From the NCBI RefSeq assembly GCF_020400605.1, contig NZ_JAINRD010000016.1, positions 62,001-126,000 of the forward strand: a stretch of 64,000 nt of DNA, written 5' to 3'. Origin of the DNA: Streptomyces aculeolatus. Its GTDB lineage: Bacteria > Actinomycetota > Actinomycetes > Streptomycetales > Streptomycetaceae. Position numbers and translations under genes: made by a program. This document shows, in pieces, positions 7,514 to 16,768 of the stretch; position 1 is the stretch's first letter, and every line of letters begins with the position of its first letter. A model generated the notes under the pieces. The model did not search any database. It was not told where the DNA came from and saw nothing but the letters and a program-made list of their open reading frames with translations.

Positions 7514-8719
7514 ATGACTCGCCGCATCGTGATCGTCGGGGCCGGCATCGTCGGCTCGTCGCTGGCCCGGGAGCTGGCCGGGCGGGACGGCTGCCAGGTC
7601 ACCGTCCTCGACCGCTCCCCCGCCGGGCGGCTGTACGGGTCCACGGGCCACGCGCCCGGCTACGTCGGCGTGCTCGGCGAGGCCCCGGTCCTCACCGGGC
7701 TGGCCCGCGCCACGGTGCGCAGCTACCGGGAGATCACCGACGAACACGACCTGACGGGCGGTGCGGGCTTCGAGGAGACCGGCTGCCTGGAGGTCGCCAC
7801 CACGCCCGCGGCGTACGAGACGCTGGCCAGGCGCGCCGCCGCGGCCGAGGAGGAGGGTCTGGCCGCACGGCTGGTGGGGCCCGCGGAGGCCGCGGCGCTG
7901 GCGCCGCGGCTGGTCGACCCGGAGACGGCGGTGGCCGGGCTGTACTTCCCCGGCGACGGCACCGCCCGCGCCGGGCTGCTGACCGCGGCGCAGCGGCGCC
8001 GGGCCGAGGCCCGGGGCGCGCGGTTCGCCGACGGGGCGGAGGCGGCGGGCCTGGAGATACGCGCCGGGCGGGTGCACGGCGTGTGGCTCGCCGACGGCAC
8101 GCTCCTGCCGGCCGACGACACGGTGCTCGCCTCCGGGATCTGGGGCCCGCTGCTCGCCGCCCGGGCGGGCGTGGAACTGCCGCTGACGCCGGTGTCGCAC
8201 CCGTACGTCTACGGCGGGCCGCACCAGGCGCGGCACCCGCGCGGGCCGTTCGTGCGCTGGCCCGAGCACCACGCCTACGCCCGCGACCACGGCGACCGGG
8301 ACGGGATCGGCACGTACGACCACGTCCCGCTGCCGGTGGCGGCCGCGGAGCTGGGGGTGCAGGCCGAGGAGCCCTGGCCGGGCGAGCCGTTCGACGGGGC
8401 GGTGGCGGCCGCGCTCGCGCTGCTGCCACCCGGACACCGCTTCACCCCCGCCGTCCGCCTCAACGGGGTGTTCTCGGTGACCCCGGACAACCTGCCGCTG
8501 CTCGGCCCGTTCGACGGGCTGCCCGGGCTGTGGTCGGCGACGGCGGTCTGGGTCACGCACGCCGCGGGCGCGGCGGCCGCGCTCGCGGAGGCGATGGACG
8601 GCGGCGACGCGGGTGCCGGGTTCGCGGCGCTGGCGCCGGACCGCTTCGCGGGCGAGCCCGCCGGGGAGCTGCGCCGCCGGGCGCTGCGCCACTACCGGGA
8701 CATCTACGCCGCGGGCTGA
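7514..8719 (+). CDS. FAD-dependent oxidoreductase, DAO family
   Basis: A 401-residue flavoenzyme of the D-amino-acid oxidase/sarcosine-dimethylglycine oxidase fold. The N-terminal dinucleotide motif is IVIVGAGIVGSSLAREL, and GYVGVLGEAPVL lies where DAO enzymes place the flavin-attachment loop. The C-terminal part has the typical NGVFSVTPDNLPLLGP substrate/FAD segment. The ATG at 7514 immediately precedes the Rossmann strand. The substrate is probably a secondary or N-methylated amine such as sarcosine or dimethylglycine, but nothing nearby fixes it. No folate-binding domain is present, so it is shorter than full dimethylglycine oxidase. Confidence 0.8.
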   Translation: MTRRIVIVGAGIVGSSLARELAGRDGCQVTVLDRSPAGRLYGSTGHAPGYVGVLGEAPVLTGLARATVRSYREITDEHDLTGGAGFEETGCLEVATTPAAYETLARRAAAAEEEGLAARLVGPAEAAALAPRLVDPETAVAGLYFPGDGTARAGLLTAAQRRRAEARGARFADGAEAAGLEIRAGRVHGVWLADGTLLPADDTVLASGIWGPLLAARAGVELPLTPVSHPYVYGGPHQARHPRGPFVRWPEHHAYARDHGDRDGIGTYDHVPLPVAAAELGVQAEEPWPGEPFDGAVAAALALLPPGHRFTPAVRLNGVFSVTPDNLPLLGPFDGLPGLWSATAVWVTHAAGAAAALAEAMDGGDAGAGFAALAPDRFAGEPAGELRRRALRHYRDIYAAG

Positions 8720-8729
8720 GGCGCCAACG

Positions 8730-8747
8730 GCCGGGCCCGGGCCCGGC
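8730..8747 (+). terminator. Perfect 18-bp palindrome after the oxidase gene
   Basis: GCCGGGCCCGGGCCCGGC lies 10 bases past the stop of the DAO-family gene. With no loop it is a weak terminator candidate. Confidence 0.35.
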
Positions 8748-8856
8748 GTCGGGCGCACGGACCGGGGCCGGCCGGGGGGTCGCGCGGCCTGTGGACAACT
8801 TCCGGCCCTGTCGTCCCGCCGCCGTAGGATCTCGGTGAGATCGCCGGAGGTGGGGA

Positions 8857-10623
8857 GTGGCCGTGGACGAGACCCCCGAAGCAGGCACGCCGCCGTGGCG
8901 GATGCTGCTCGCCTACGCGCGCCCGCACCGCTGGGCGCTGCTCGCCGGCGCGCTGCTGTCGCTGGCGACGGGGGCCACCGGGCTGGCGCTGCCGCTGGTG
9001 GCGCGGTCGCTGATCGACGACCTGTCCGAGGACCGGTCCATCGCGGGGGCGCTGGTGCTGATGTCGGTGCTGGTCGTCGCCAACGCCGGGGTCGGGGCGC
9101 TGGGTTCGTACGTGCTGCGGCGCACCGCCGAGTCGGTGGTGCTGACGGCGCGGCGCCGGGTCAGCTCGTACCTGCTGCGGCTGCGCATCTCGGCCCTGGA
9201 CCGCACGGAGCCCGGGGACCTGATGGCCCGGGTGACGTCGGACTCCACGCTGCTGCGCGAGGTCACCACCGACACCCTCGTCGGCCTCGGCACCGGCGGT
9301 CTGACCGCCGTGGCGACGCTGGTGCTGATGGGCGTCGTCGACCCGGTGCTGCTCGGGGTGACCGCCGGGGTGATCGTCGCGGCCGGCACGGTCATCGGCT
9401 TCATCGTGCCGCGCATCAACCGGGCGGCGAAGCGGGCGGCCGAGTCCGTGGGCCTGATGGGGGCCGCGCTGGAGCGGGTGCTCGGCGCGCTGCGCACGGT
9501 CAAGGCGTCCGGCGCGGAGCACCGTGAGGAGCAGGCGGTGCACGCCGCGGCGCAGGAGTCGTGGCGGCAGAGCGTGCGGGCCGCCAAGTGGTCGGCGCTG
9601 GCCGGGAACACGGCGGGGCTGTCCATGCAGGTCGCGTTCATCACCGTGCTGGCGGTGGGCGGCGCGCGGGTGGCGACCGGGTCGATCGACGTGGGCACGC
9701 TGGTCGCCTTCCTGCTCTACGTCTTCTATCTGATGTCGCCGATCCAGCAGGTGGTGGCCGCGGTCGCGCAGTACCAGACGGGGGCCGCCGCGCTGGAGCG
9801 CATCCGCGAGGCCCAGCAGCTGCCCGCCGAGCCCGTCGCGGCGCCCGCGCCGCTGCCGGAGCCGGGAGCGGAGCCGGCGGCGCTGGCGTTCGAGGACGTC
9901 CGCTTCCGGTATGCGGACGACCTGCCGTACGTGCACCACGGCGTCAGCTTCGGGATACCGCCGCGCGGCATGACGGCGTTCGTCGGTCCGTCGGGGGCGG
10001 GCAAGACGACCGTCTTCTCCCTGATCGAGCGGTTCTACGAGCCGACCGACGGGCGCATACTCCTCGACGGCCGCGACGTCACCGACTGGGAGATACCCGC
10101 CCTGCAGGCCGCCATCGGGTACGTGGAGCAGGACGCCCCGGTGCTCTCGGGCTCGCTCGGCGACAACCTGCTGCTCGGCAACGCGGCGGCCGGTGAGGAC
10201 GACGTGCGGGCGGTGCTGCGGACCACCCGGCTCGACGGCCTGGTGGCGCGGCTGCCGCAGGGTCTGGACACCCTCGTGGGCCACCGCGGCACCAAGCTGT
10301 CGGGCGGCGAGCGGCAGCGCGTCGCCATCGCCCGGGCGCTGCTGCGCCGGCCCCGGCTGCTGCTGCTCGACGAGGCCACGTCGCAACTGGACGCGGTCAA
10401 CGAGGCGGCCCTGCGCGACACCGTCGCGGAGGTGTCGCGCCGCACCACCGTGCTCGTCGTCGCCCACCGGCTGTCGACGGTCACGAGCGCCGACCGGATC
10501 GTGGTGATGGACGCGGGCCGGGTGCGGGCGGTGGGCACGCACGCCGAGCTGGTGGCCGGCGACCGGCTCTACGCGGAGCTGGCGACCACCCAGTTCCTCG
10601 CCGCCGCGGCCGGCACCGCATGA
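8857..10623 (+). CDS. ABC exporter, fused membrane-ATPase subunit
   Basis: A 588-residue half-transporter of the multidrug/lipid exporter type. Six membrane segments fill residues 15-310. The ATPase domain follows with Walker A GPSGAGKT (377-384), signature LSGGERQR (from 481), Walker B LLLLDEAT (from about 501) and the switch histidine in VVAHRLST. It would work as a homodimer exporting a hydrophobic substrate. The GTG start at 8857 has GGAGGTGGGGA just before it; GTG 8863 is an alternative. The stop overlaps the start of the DUF4032 gene (ATGA), so the two are co-translated. The substrate is unknown. Confidence 0.88.
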   Translation: MAVDETPEAGTPPWRMLLAYARPHRWALLAGALLSLATGATGLALPLVARSLIDDLSEDRSIAGALVLMSVLVVANAGVGALGSYVLRRTAESVVLTARRRVSSYLLRLRISALDRTEPGDLMARVTSDSTLLREVTTDTLVGLGTGGLTAVATLVLMGVVDPVLLGVTAGVIVAAGTVIGFIVPRINRAAKRAAESVGLMGAALERVLGALRTVKASGAEHREEQAVHAAAQESWRQSVRAAKWSALAGNTAGLSMQVAFITVLAVGGARVATGSIDVGTLVAFLLYVFYLMSPIQQVVAAVAQYQTGAAALERIREAQQLPAEPVAAPAPLPEPGAEPAALAFEDVRFRYADDLPYVHHGVSFGIPPRGMTAFVGPSGAGKTTVFSLIERFYEPTDGRILLDGRDVTDWEIPALQAAIGYVEQDAPVLSGSLGDNLLLGNAAAGEDDVRAVLRTTRLDGLVARLPQGLDTLVGHRGTKLSGGERQRVAIARALLRRPRLLLLDEATSQLDAVNEAALRDTVAEVSRRTTVLVVAHRLSTVTSADRIVVMDAGRVRAVGTHAELVAGDRLYAELATTQFLAAAAGTA

Positions 10624-11882
10624 TGGAAGGCGAACGACCGAGGAGGACCGCCGTGCGCCCGGAGCTGCAGATCAGCGCCACCAACCCGGAGCATCCCGCC
10701 GCGCTGCTCGACCTGCCCTGGGAGCTGCCGCTCGACACCTGGCCGGAGAGCTGCCTGGTCGACCTGCCGCGTGGCATCTCCCGGCACGTGGTGCGCTTCG
10801 CCGAGGCCGGCGAGGAGGTCGTGGCGATCAAGGAGGTGCCGGAGCGCGCCGCCCGCCGGGAGTACGAGCTGCTGCGCGACCTCGACCGGCTCGGCATCCC
10901 CGCCGTGGACGCGCTCGCGGTCGTCACCGGCCGCACCGGCGCGGACGGCGAGCCGCTGGAGCCGGCGCTCGTCACCCGGCACCTGGTGGGCTCGCGCCCG
11001 TACCGGGCGATGTTCGAGACCACGCTGCGCCCGAGCACCGTGAACCGGCTGATGGACGCGCTGGCCGTGCTGCTCGTCCGGCTGCATCTGTCGGGCTTCG
11101 CCTGGGGGGACTGCTCGCTGTCCAACACCCTCTTCCGGCGCGACGCCGGCGCGTACGCCGCCTACCTGGTGGACGCCGAGACCGGGCAGATCCAGCCGCG
11201 GCTGAGCCACGGCCAGCGGGAGTACGACATCGAGCTGGCCCGTATGAACATCTCGGGCGAGCTGATGGACCTGGAGGCCTCCGGGGCGCTGCACCCGTCG
11301 ATCGACCCGATCCCTTTCGGCGCGGCCATCGCCGAGCGGTACGGCGACCTGTGGCACGAGCTGACCCGGCAGTCGGTCTACCCGGCCGACAAGCGGCACT
11401 ACATCGAGCGCCGCATACGCCGTCTGCACGACCTCGGCTTCGACGTCGCCGAGATGCAGATCACGCACTCGCCGGGCGGCGACACCGTCTCGTTCGTGCC
11501 GAAGGTCGTCGACGCCGGCCACCACCAGCGCCAGCTGCTGCGGCTGACCGGCATGGACACCGAGGAGAACCAGGCCCGCCGGCTGCTGAACGACCTGGAG
11601 AGCTGGATGGCGACCCAGGACGACTACGCGCCCGGGGACCCGCTCGGTGCCCGGCCGGAGGTGCTGGCGCACCGCTGGGTGCGGGAGGTGTTCCGGCCGA
11701 CCGTGGGCGCGGTGCCGCTGGATCTGCGGCGCCAGCTCGACCCGGCGCAGGTCTACCACGAGGTGCTGGAGCACCGCTGGCTGCTGGCCGAGCAGGCGCA
11801 GCAGGACGTGGGGCTCGACGCCGCGGTCGCCGACTACGTCGACAAGGTGCTGCCGGGCTCCGTGGCGGGCACCGCGGGCTGA
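10620..11882 (+). CDS. DUF4032 protein with kinase-like fold
   Basis: A 420-residue protein of the actinobacterial DUF4032 family. The N-terminal half resembles lipopolysaccharide/Kdo-type small-molecule kinases: an AIKE lysine segment, RREYELLRDLDRLGIP, then the catalytic-loop-like HLSGFAWGDCSLSNTLF (near residue 163) and LVDAETG where the metal-binding Asp would lie. The C-terminal half is the DUF4032-specific domain, with HWVREVF-like and tryptophan-rich helices. Its ATG overlaps the stop of the ABC exporter by four bases. A phosphotransferase acting on the exported compound is possible, but this is inference from fold and context. Confidence 0.7.
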   Translation: MMEGERPRRTAVRPELQISATNPEHPAALLDLPWELPLDTWPESCLVDLPRGISRHVVRFAEAGEEVVAIKEVPERAARREYELLRDLDRLGIPAVDALAVVTGRTGADGEPLEPALVTRHLVGSRPYRAMFETTLRPSTVNRLMDALAVLLVRLHLSGFAWGDCSLSNTLFRRDAGAYAAYLVDAETGQIQPRLSHGQREYDIELARMNISGELMDLEASGALHPSIDPIPFGAAIAERYGDLWHELTRQSVYPADKRHYIERRIRRLHDLGFDVAEMQITHSPGGDTVSFVPKVVDAGHHQRQLLRLTGMDTEENQARRLLNDLESWMATQDDYAPGDPLGARPEVLAHRWVREVFRPTVGAVPLDLRRQLDPAQVYHEVLEHRWLLAEQAQQDVGLDAAVADYVDKVLPGSVAGTAG

Positions 11883-11956
11883 CGCCGCTGCCCGCCGGGA
11901 GCGCGGGTCGACGACGCCCGCTCCCGCCGCCGGCCCCGGCGCGGTAGCGTCCGTCC

Positions 11957-13216
11957 ATGCCCGGGATGTCGGCCGCCACCGCCGCGCTGCTGCTCGGCGC
12001 CGTCGTGGTGCTCTGCGCCGCCGCGGCGCTCATCGGCGTCTACGTCGCACGGAACCGGCAGTACGGCACGCCGCAGGAGCGCGCCGCGTACGAGACGCTG
12101 CACACGGCGTCCCTCGCCGCGCCGCCGCTGCGCGCCGGCCTCACCGCCGACAGCGCCAGCCGCGCCGCCCCCCACCTGCGCGACCTGCTCGGCGCCCCCG
12201 CGCTCGCGCTCGCCGACGGCACGGGCGAGCTGCTGGCCTGGGACGGCCCCGAGGGCAAGCCGGGCCACGACCACTCCGAAGCCGTCCCGGGCGCCGCGGC
12301 GCAGGTGACGGAGAGCGGCCGTACGCAGGTCATCGGCCCCCGCGAGGTGGCCTGCGCCTGGCCGGACTGCCCGCTGCGGCACGCCGTGGCGGTGCCGCTG
12401 GCGGTCGCGGGCCGCGTCGACGGCGTGCTCGCCGTCTTCACCTCCCAGACGTCCGCGGGCCTGGTGCGCGCCGTCTCCGAGGTGGCCCGCTGGGTCTCCG
12501 CGCAGCTGGAGCTGGCCGAGCTGGACAGCTCCCGGGCGGCCGCCAGCGAGGCGGAGCTGCGCGCGCTGCGGGCGCAGATCTCGCCGCACTTCATCTACAA
12601 CTCGCTGTCCACCGTCGCCTCCTTCGTGCGCACCGACCCGGAGCGCGCCCGCGAGCTGATCGTGGAATTCGCCGAGTTCACCCGCTACTCCTTCCGCCGC
12701 CACGGCGACTTCACGTCCCTCTCCGAGGAGCTGCGCTGCATCGACCGCTACCTGCTGCTGGAGCGCGCCCGCTTCGGCGGCCGGCTGGAGGTCTCGCTGC
12801 GGGTGGCGCCGGAGGTGCTGAGCGTCGTGGTGCCGTTCCTGTGCCTGCAGCCGCTGGTGGAGAACGCCGTGCGGCACGGGCTGGAGAAGAAGCCGGGTCC
12901 CGGCCGGCTCACGATCACCGCGGCGGACGGCGGCAGCGAGGCGCTGATCAGCGTCGAGGACGACGGCGCCGGTATGGCGGCGGAGACCCTGGCCCGCACC
13001 CTCGCCGGGGATCTGGCGGAGCTGGCCGAGCTGGCGGGGGACGCGCCGCGGGCGCCGGGCATAGGGCTGCGCAACGTCGACGAGCGGCTGCGGCAGGTCT
13101 ACGGGGACGCCTACGGGCTCGTCATCGAGACCGCTCCGGGGGCCGGGACGAAGGTGCACGTCCGGGTGCCGAAGTTCCATCCGGACGCGGTGCAGAGCGG
13201 GCCGGCCGGGATGTGA
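11957..13216 (+). CDS. LytS/YehU-type sensor histidine kinase
   Basis: A 419-residue sensor with one N-terminal membrane helix (about residues 8-30), a GAF-like sensing region (about 60-190), then the His_kinase domain with phospho-acceptor H211 in QISPHFIYNSLS. The N-box (QPLVENAVRHG) and G-boxes (VEDDGAGM, GIGLRNVDERL) of the ATPase domain follow. Unlike BtsS or LytS it lacks the multi-pass 5TM module. It probably phosphorylates the LytTR regulator 47 bases downstream. The whole operon ends in sodium/solute symporters, so it may sense acetate, pyruvate or a related acid. Confidence 0.87.
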   Translation: MPGMSAATAALLLGAVVVLCAAAALIGVYVARNRQYGTPQERAAYETLHTASLAAPPLRAGLTADSASRAAPHLRDLLGAPALALADGTGELLAWDGPEGKPGHDHSEAVPGAAAQVTESGRTQVIGPREVACAWPDCPLRHAVAVPLAVAGRVDGVLAVFTSQTSAGLVRAVSEVARWVSAQLELAELDSSRAAASEAELRALRAQISPHFIYNSLSTVASFVRTDPERARELIVEFAEFTRYSFRRHGDFTSLSEELRCIDRYLLLERARFGGRLEVSLRVAPEVLSVVVPFLCLQPLVENAVRHGLEKKPGPGRLTITAADGGSEALISVEDDGAGMAAETLARTLAGDLAELAELAGDAPRAPGIGLRNVDERLRQVYGDAYGLVIETAPGAGTKVHVRVPKFHPDAVQSGPAGM

Positions 13217-13263
13217 GCGATAGACGGGTTTCGCTGCCGCCGCGCCCCGCATAGGGTTCCCGC

Positions 13264-14046
13264 ATGCTGCACACTCTCGCCGTCGACGACGAGGAGCCCG
13301 CCCTGGCGGAGCTGGCATATCTGCTGCGCCGCGACCCGCGGGTGGCCGAGGTGCAGACGGCCGGCGACGGGCAGCAGGCGCTGCTGGCCCTCGACCGGGC
13401 GCTGGCCTCGGGCCGCTCGGTGGACGCGGTGTTCCTGGACATCGGCATGCCGGGCCTGGACGGGCTGGCGCTGGCCCGGCTGATATCCCGGTTCGCCCAG
13501 CCTCCGCGCGTCGTGTTCGTCACCGCGCACGAGGACCACGCGGTGGAGGCGTTCGCGCTGCACGCCGCCGACTACGTGCTCAAGCCCGTGGCGCCCGAGC
13601 GGCTCGCCGAGGCGGTGCGCCGCTGCGCCGAGTCGGCCGCGGAGCCGGTGCCCGAGGAGCAGCCGGAGCAGGGCGGTGCGGCGCCGGAGCGGGCTGCGGC
13701 GCCGGACGAGGTCATCAGCGTCGAACTCGCCGGTGTCACGCGGTTCGTGCAGCGCAGCGAGGTGCTCTACGCCGAGGCCCAGGGCGACTACGCGCGGCTG
13801 CACACCGGCGGCGGCAGCCACCTGGTGCGCATCCCCCTCGCGACGCTGGAGGAGCGGTGGGGGGCGGCCGGGTTCGTACGCATCCACCGCAGCCACCTCG
13901 TCGCCCTGCACCACGTGCACGAGCTGCGCATGGAGGCGGGCCGTACGTACGTCGTGCTCGGCGGGCACGTGCTGGCGGTCAGCCGGCGGCACACCCGCCA
14001 GGTCCGCGAGATGCTGGTCCGACATCCGCCGACGGCGGCGGTGTGA
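13264..14046 (+). CDS. LytTR-family response regulator
   Basis: A 260-residue regulator. The receiver domain contains the acidic pair in VDDEEP and phospho-acceptor D59 (VFLDIGMPG), and closes with the lysine of YVLKP. After an Ala/Pro/Glu-rich linker (about 125-155) comes a LytTR DNA-binding domain with YAEAQGDYARLHT and FVRIHRSHLVALHHV. It forms the pair of the preceding kinase and probably activates the downstream symporter genes, as LytTR regulators of acid symporters do in other bacteria. Confidence 0.88.
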   Translation: MLHTLAVDDEEPALAELAYLLRRDPRVAEVQTAGDGQQALLALDRALASGRSVDAVFLDIGMPGLDGLALARLISRFAQPPRVVFVTAHEDHAVEAFALHAADYVLKPVAPERLAEAVRRCAESAAEPVPEEQPEQGGAAPERAAAPDEVISVELAGVTRFVQRSEVLYAEAQGDYARLHTGGGSHLVRIPLATLEERWGAAGFVRIHRSHLVALHHVHELRMEAGRTYVVLGGHVLAVSRRHTRQVREMLVRHPPTAAV

Positions 14047-14047
14047 C

Positions 14048-14698
14048 GTGGCGGGCGATCGGGGGATCTCCGCGCCGCGGAGCGGCACGCGGAAGGGCGG
14101 CGCGGCAAGCGGCCGCGCAGCGAGGGCGGGCAGCCGCAAGAACGGCGCCCGCAAAGGCGGCACGCCCGGGGACGGCGCCCAGGAAGACGGCCGGAACGAC
14201 AGCCGGGAAAGCGCCCGGAACGGCGGCCGGGACGGCTCGCAGCGCACCGCGCAGTCCGGTTCCCGCGTGCCGCACGGCCGCGCCCCGCAGACCACCGCCC
14301 CGCCCGAGCCCCCGGAGCCGCCGCCCCGCGTGACCGTCGCGCACCCCCGGACCCTCGCTGCCCGCAGCTCCCAGCCCCTGCCCGGCAGCCGCGCCCTCGT
14401 CGCCGACGACCTGGGCCGGCAGACCCCGCTGGGCGACGTCTACCTCCGCTCCCTGATGCGCACCCAACTCCGGCTGGCCGCCCTCGTCGTCGGCGCCCTG
14501 GGCGCGGTCCTCGGCGTCCTGCCGGTGCTGCTGGCGACGGTGCCGAGCGTGCGCGACTCCACGCTGGCCGGCGTGCCCGTGCCCTGGCTGGTGATCGGCG
14601 TCGCGGTGCACCCCGTGATACTCGCGCTGGCGTGGGTGTACCAGCGCCAGGCGCGCAAGAACGAGGCCGAGTTCGCCGACCTCGTCGAGCGGTCGTGA
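14048..14698 (+). CDS. Small membrane protein with disordered basic N-terminus
   Basis: A 216-residue protein starting at GTG 14048, one base after the LytTR stop. The first 110 residues are a Gly/Arg/Ser/Pro-rich, probably disordered tail. Two membrane helices follow (about 140-165 and 178-200), and the protein ends in QARKNEAEFADLVERS. Its position directly before a symporter gene matches the DUF485-type accessory proteins of acetate permeases. Part of the long basic tail may be upstream sequence if a later start is used, although none has a clear ribosome site. Confidence 0.65.
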   Translation: MAGDRGISAPRSGTRKGGAASGRAARAGSRKNGARKGGTPGDGAQEDGRNDSRESARNGGRDGSQRTAQSGSRVPHGRAPQTTAPPEPPEPPPRVTVAHPRTLAARSSQPLPGSRALVADDLGRQTPLGDVYLRSLMRTQLRLAALVVGALGAVLGVLPVLLATVPSVRDSTLAGVPVPWLVIGVAVHPVILALAWVYQRQARKNEAEFADLVERS

Positions 14699-14723
14699 CC
14701 GCGGTCGTGACAGGGCACAGTAC

Positions 14724-16517
14724 GTGAACACCGTCCAACCCGCCGTCGCCGTGGCCGTTGTCTGCGTCGCCACGGCCCTGTTCGGGGTGTACGGGCTGCG
14801 CCCCGGCCGCGCGACCTCCGACTTCTACGTCGCCTCCCGCGCGGTGACGCCGCTGCAGAACGCCTCCGCCATCGGCGGCGAGTACCTGTCGGCCGCGTCC
14901 TTCCTCGGCATCGCCGGCCTCGTGCTCGCGTACGGCGCCGACATGCTCTGGTACGGCGTCGGCTACACCGCCGGCTATCTGGTCCTCCTCGCCTTCGTGG
15001 CCGCGCCGATGCGCCGCTCCGGCGCGTACACCGTTCCCGACTTCGCCGAGGCCCGGCTGCAGTCGAGGCGCGTGCGGCAGCTCGCCTCGGTGCTCGTCGT
15101 CCTCATCGGCTGGCTGTACCTGCTGCCGCAGCTCCAGGGCGCGGGGCTGACGCTGCGCACCGTCACCGGTGCGCCGCTGTGGGTCGGCCCGGTGGCGGTC
15201 GCGGCGGTGGTGATGACGACCGTCGCCTCCGGCGGCATGCGCAGCGTCACGGCGGTGCAGGCGTTCCAGTACTGGCTGAAGCTGACGGCGCTCGCGGTGC
15301 CGGTGATCTTCCTGCTGCTGGCCTGGCGCGCGGACGGCGCGCCGTGGCCGGACGCCGACGCGCCGCCGAGGTTCCGCGACACGACGACGGTGACCGTGCA
15401 CCAGGCGGTCGACGTGCGCGTCGAGGATCCGGTACGGGTCACGGTGCACGGCCGGCTCGACGGCGAGCGGCTGGACGGCGAGCGGGTGCGCATCGGCCCC
15501 GGCGTGCACGCGATCGGCGCGGAGACCCGGGTGCGGTTCCCCGCCGGCGCCGACGTGCCGCACCCGGTGGACGAGGAGCCGGTCGACGGCCTCAACTGGA
15601 CGCGCCCGCTGTCCGGTACGGAGCACCCCGGCTACGGCACGTACTCACTGCTCATCGCCACCCTGCTGGGCACCATGGGGCTGCCGCACGTCATCGTGCG
15701 CTTCTACACCAACCCCGACGGCCCGGCCGCCCGCCGCACCACGTGGACCGTGCTGTGGCTGCTGGCCGCCTTCTACCTGCTGCCGCCGCTCTACGGTGCC
15801 CTCGGCCGCCTCTACACCCCCGAACTCCTCATGACCGGCCGCACGGACGCCACGCTCCTGCTCCTGCCCGACCGGCTGCTCGGCGGCGGCCCGGGCGCGG
15901 CGGTGCTGGGCACGCTGCTCACCGCGGGCGCGTTCGCGGCGTTCCTGTCCACCGCCTCGGGCCTGACGATGTCCGTGGCGGGCGTGCTGGGGCAGGAGTT
16001 GGAGCGCAGACGGGCCCGGCGGGTGACGGCACCGCCGGGCAAGGCGGCCGACGCCCGCGCCGAGGTGCGGGCGACCGTGCTGCGGCTGCGGCTCGCCGGG
16101 GTGGCGGCCGCGGCGGTGCCGTGCGTGGCGTCGCTGGTGGTCGTCGAGCGGCCCGTGGCGGACGTGGTGGGGCTGGCGTTCGCGGTGGCGGCGTCGTCGT
16201 TCTGCCCGCTGCTGCTGCTCGGCATCTGGTGGCGCGGCCTGACGCCGCAGGGTGCCGCCGCCGGGCTGCTGACCGGCGGCGGGGCGGCGCTGGCGACGGT
16301 GGCGGCGACGATGTTCGGCGTGCAGCTCGGCGGTTGGCCGGGGGCGCTGCTGGCACGGCCGGCGGCGTGGACGGTGCCCTTGGCGTTCGCGGTGATGGTG
16401 GGCGTCTCGTGGGCGACGAGGCGCAGCGTGCCCAGCGGTACGGCGCACGCGCTGCTGCGGCTGCACGCGCCAGAGTCGCTGAACCTGCCGCGCCGCCCGG
16501 GGCGTTCGGCCGGCTGA
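14724..16517 (+). CDS. Sodium:solute symporter (SSS family) with extracytoplasmic insert
   Basis: A 597-residue transporter of the acetate/pyruvate-type SSS family with about 13 membrane segments. Typical motifs are YVASRAVTPLQN, IGGEYLSAASFLGIAGL, GGMRSVTAVQAFQYWLK, MGLPHVIVRFYT and AGAFAAFLSTASGLTMSVAG. Between membrane segments, roughly residues 215-290, lies a soluble beta-rich insert where ActP-like proteins have only a short loop. The GTG start at 14724 follows the stop of the preceding gene by 25 bases. Probably an organic-acid importer controlled by the two-component system upstream. Confidence 0.85.
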   Translation: MNTVQPAVAVAVVCVATALFGVYGLRPGRATSDFYVASRAVTPLQNASAIGGEYLSAASFLGIAGLVLAYGADMLWYGVGYTAGYLVLLAFVAAPMRRSGAYTVPDFAEARLQSRRVRQLASVLVVLIGWLYLLPQLQGAGLTLRTVTGAPLWVGPVAVAAVVMTTVASGGMRSVTAVQAFQYWLKLTALAVPVIFLLLAWRADGAPWPDADAPPRFRDTTTVTVHQAVDVRVEDPVRVTVHGRLDGERLDGERVRIGPGVHAIGAETRVRFPAGADVPHPVDEEPVDGLNWTRPLSGTEHPGYGTYSLLIATLLGTMGLPHVIVRFYTNPDGPAARRTTWTVLWLLAAFYLLPPLYGALGRLYTPELLMTGRTDATLLLLPDRLLGGGPGAAVLGTLLTAGAFAAFLSTASGLTMSVAGVLGQELERRRARRVTAPPGKAADARAEVRATVLRLRLAGVAAAAVPCVASLVVVERPVADVVGLAFAVAASSFCPLLLLGIWWRGLTPQGAAAGLLTGGGAALATVAATMFGVQLGGWPGALLARPAAWTVPLAFAVMVGVSWATRRSVPSGTAHALLRLHAPESLNLPRRPGRSAG

Positions 16518-16768
16518 CCCTCCCGTACGGCAGGCGGCAGGGCAACCCGTACGGCACCGCGGCCGGCCACGTGCACCATCCGGACCGAGGGCCTCCGGCG
16601 GGCCGGCCGACCGCTCGTCGTGCCGTCGCTACCGCTCGGCGCATCCGCGCCGCCGTTCACGGCACCACCGGCGCGCGGCGGCTCGCGCGGCGGCCCACGC
16701 GCTTCTACGGTGGCCGCGCCCGGCCCGTCCGGACACCCCCGTCCCCGAAGGCGCCCATGGAGGCCGCG

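Noticed and set aside
7381..7644. N-terminal extension of the ECF sigma factor
   Set aside because: The extra 88 codons show no conserved region and the ATG at 7380 has a strong ribosome site.
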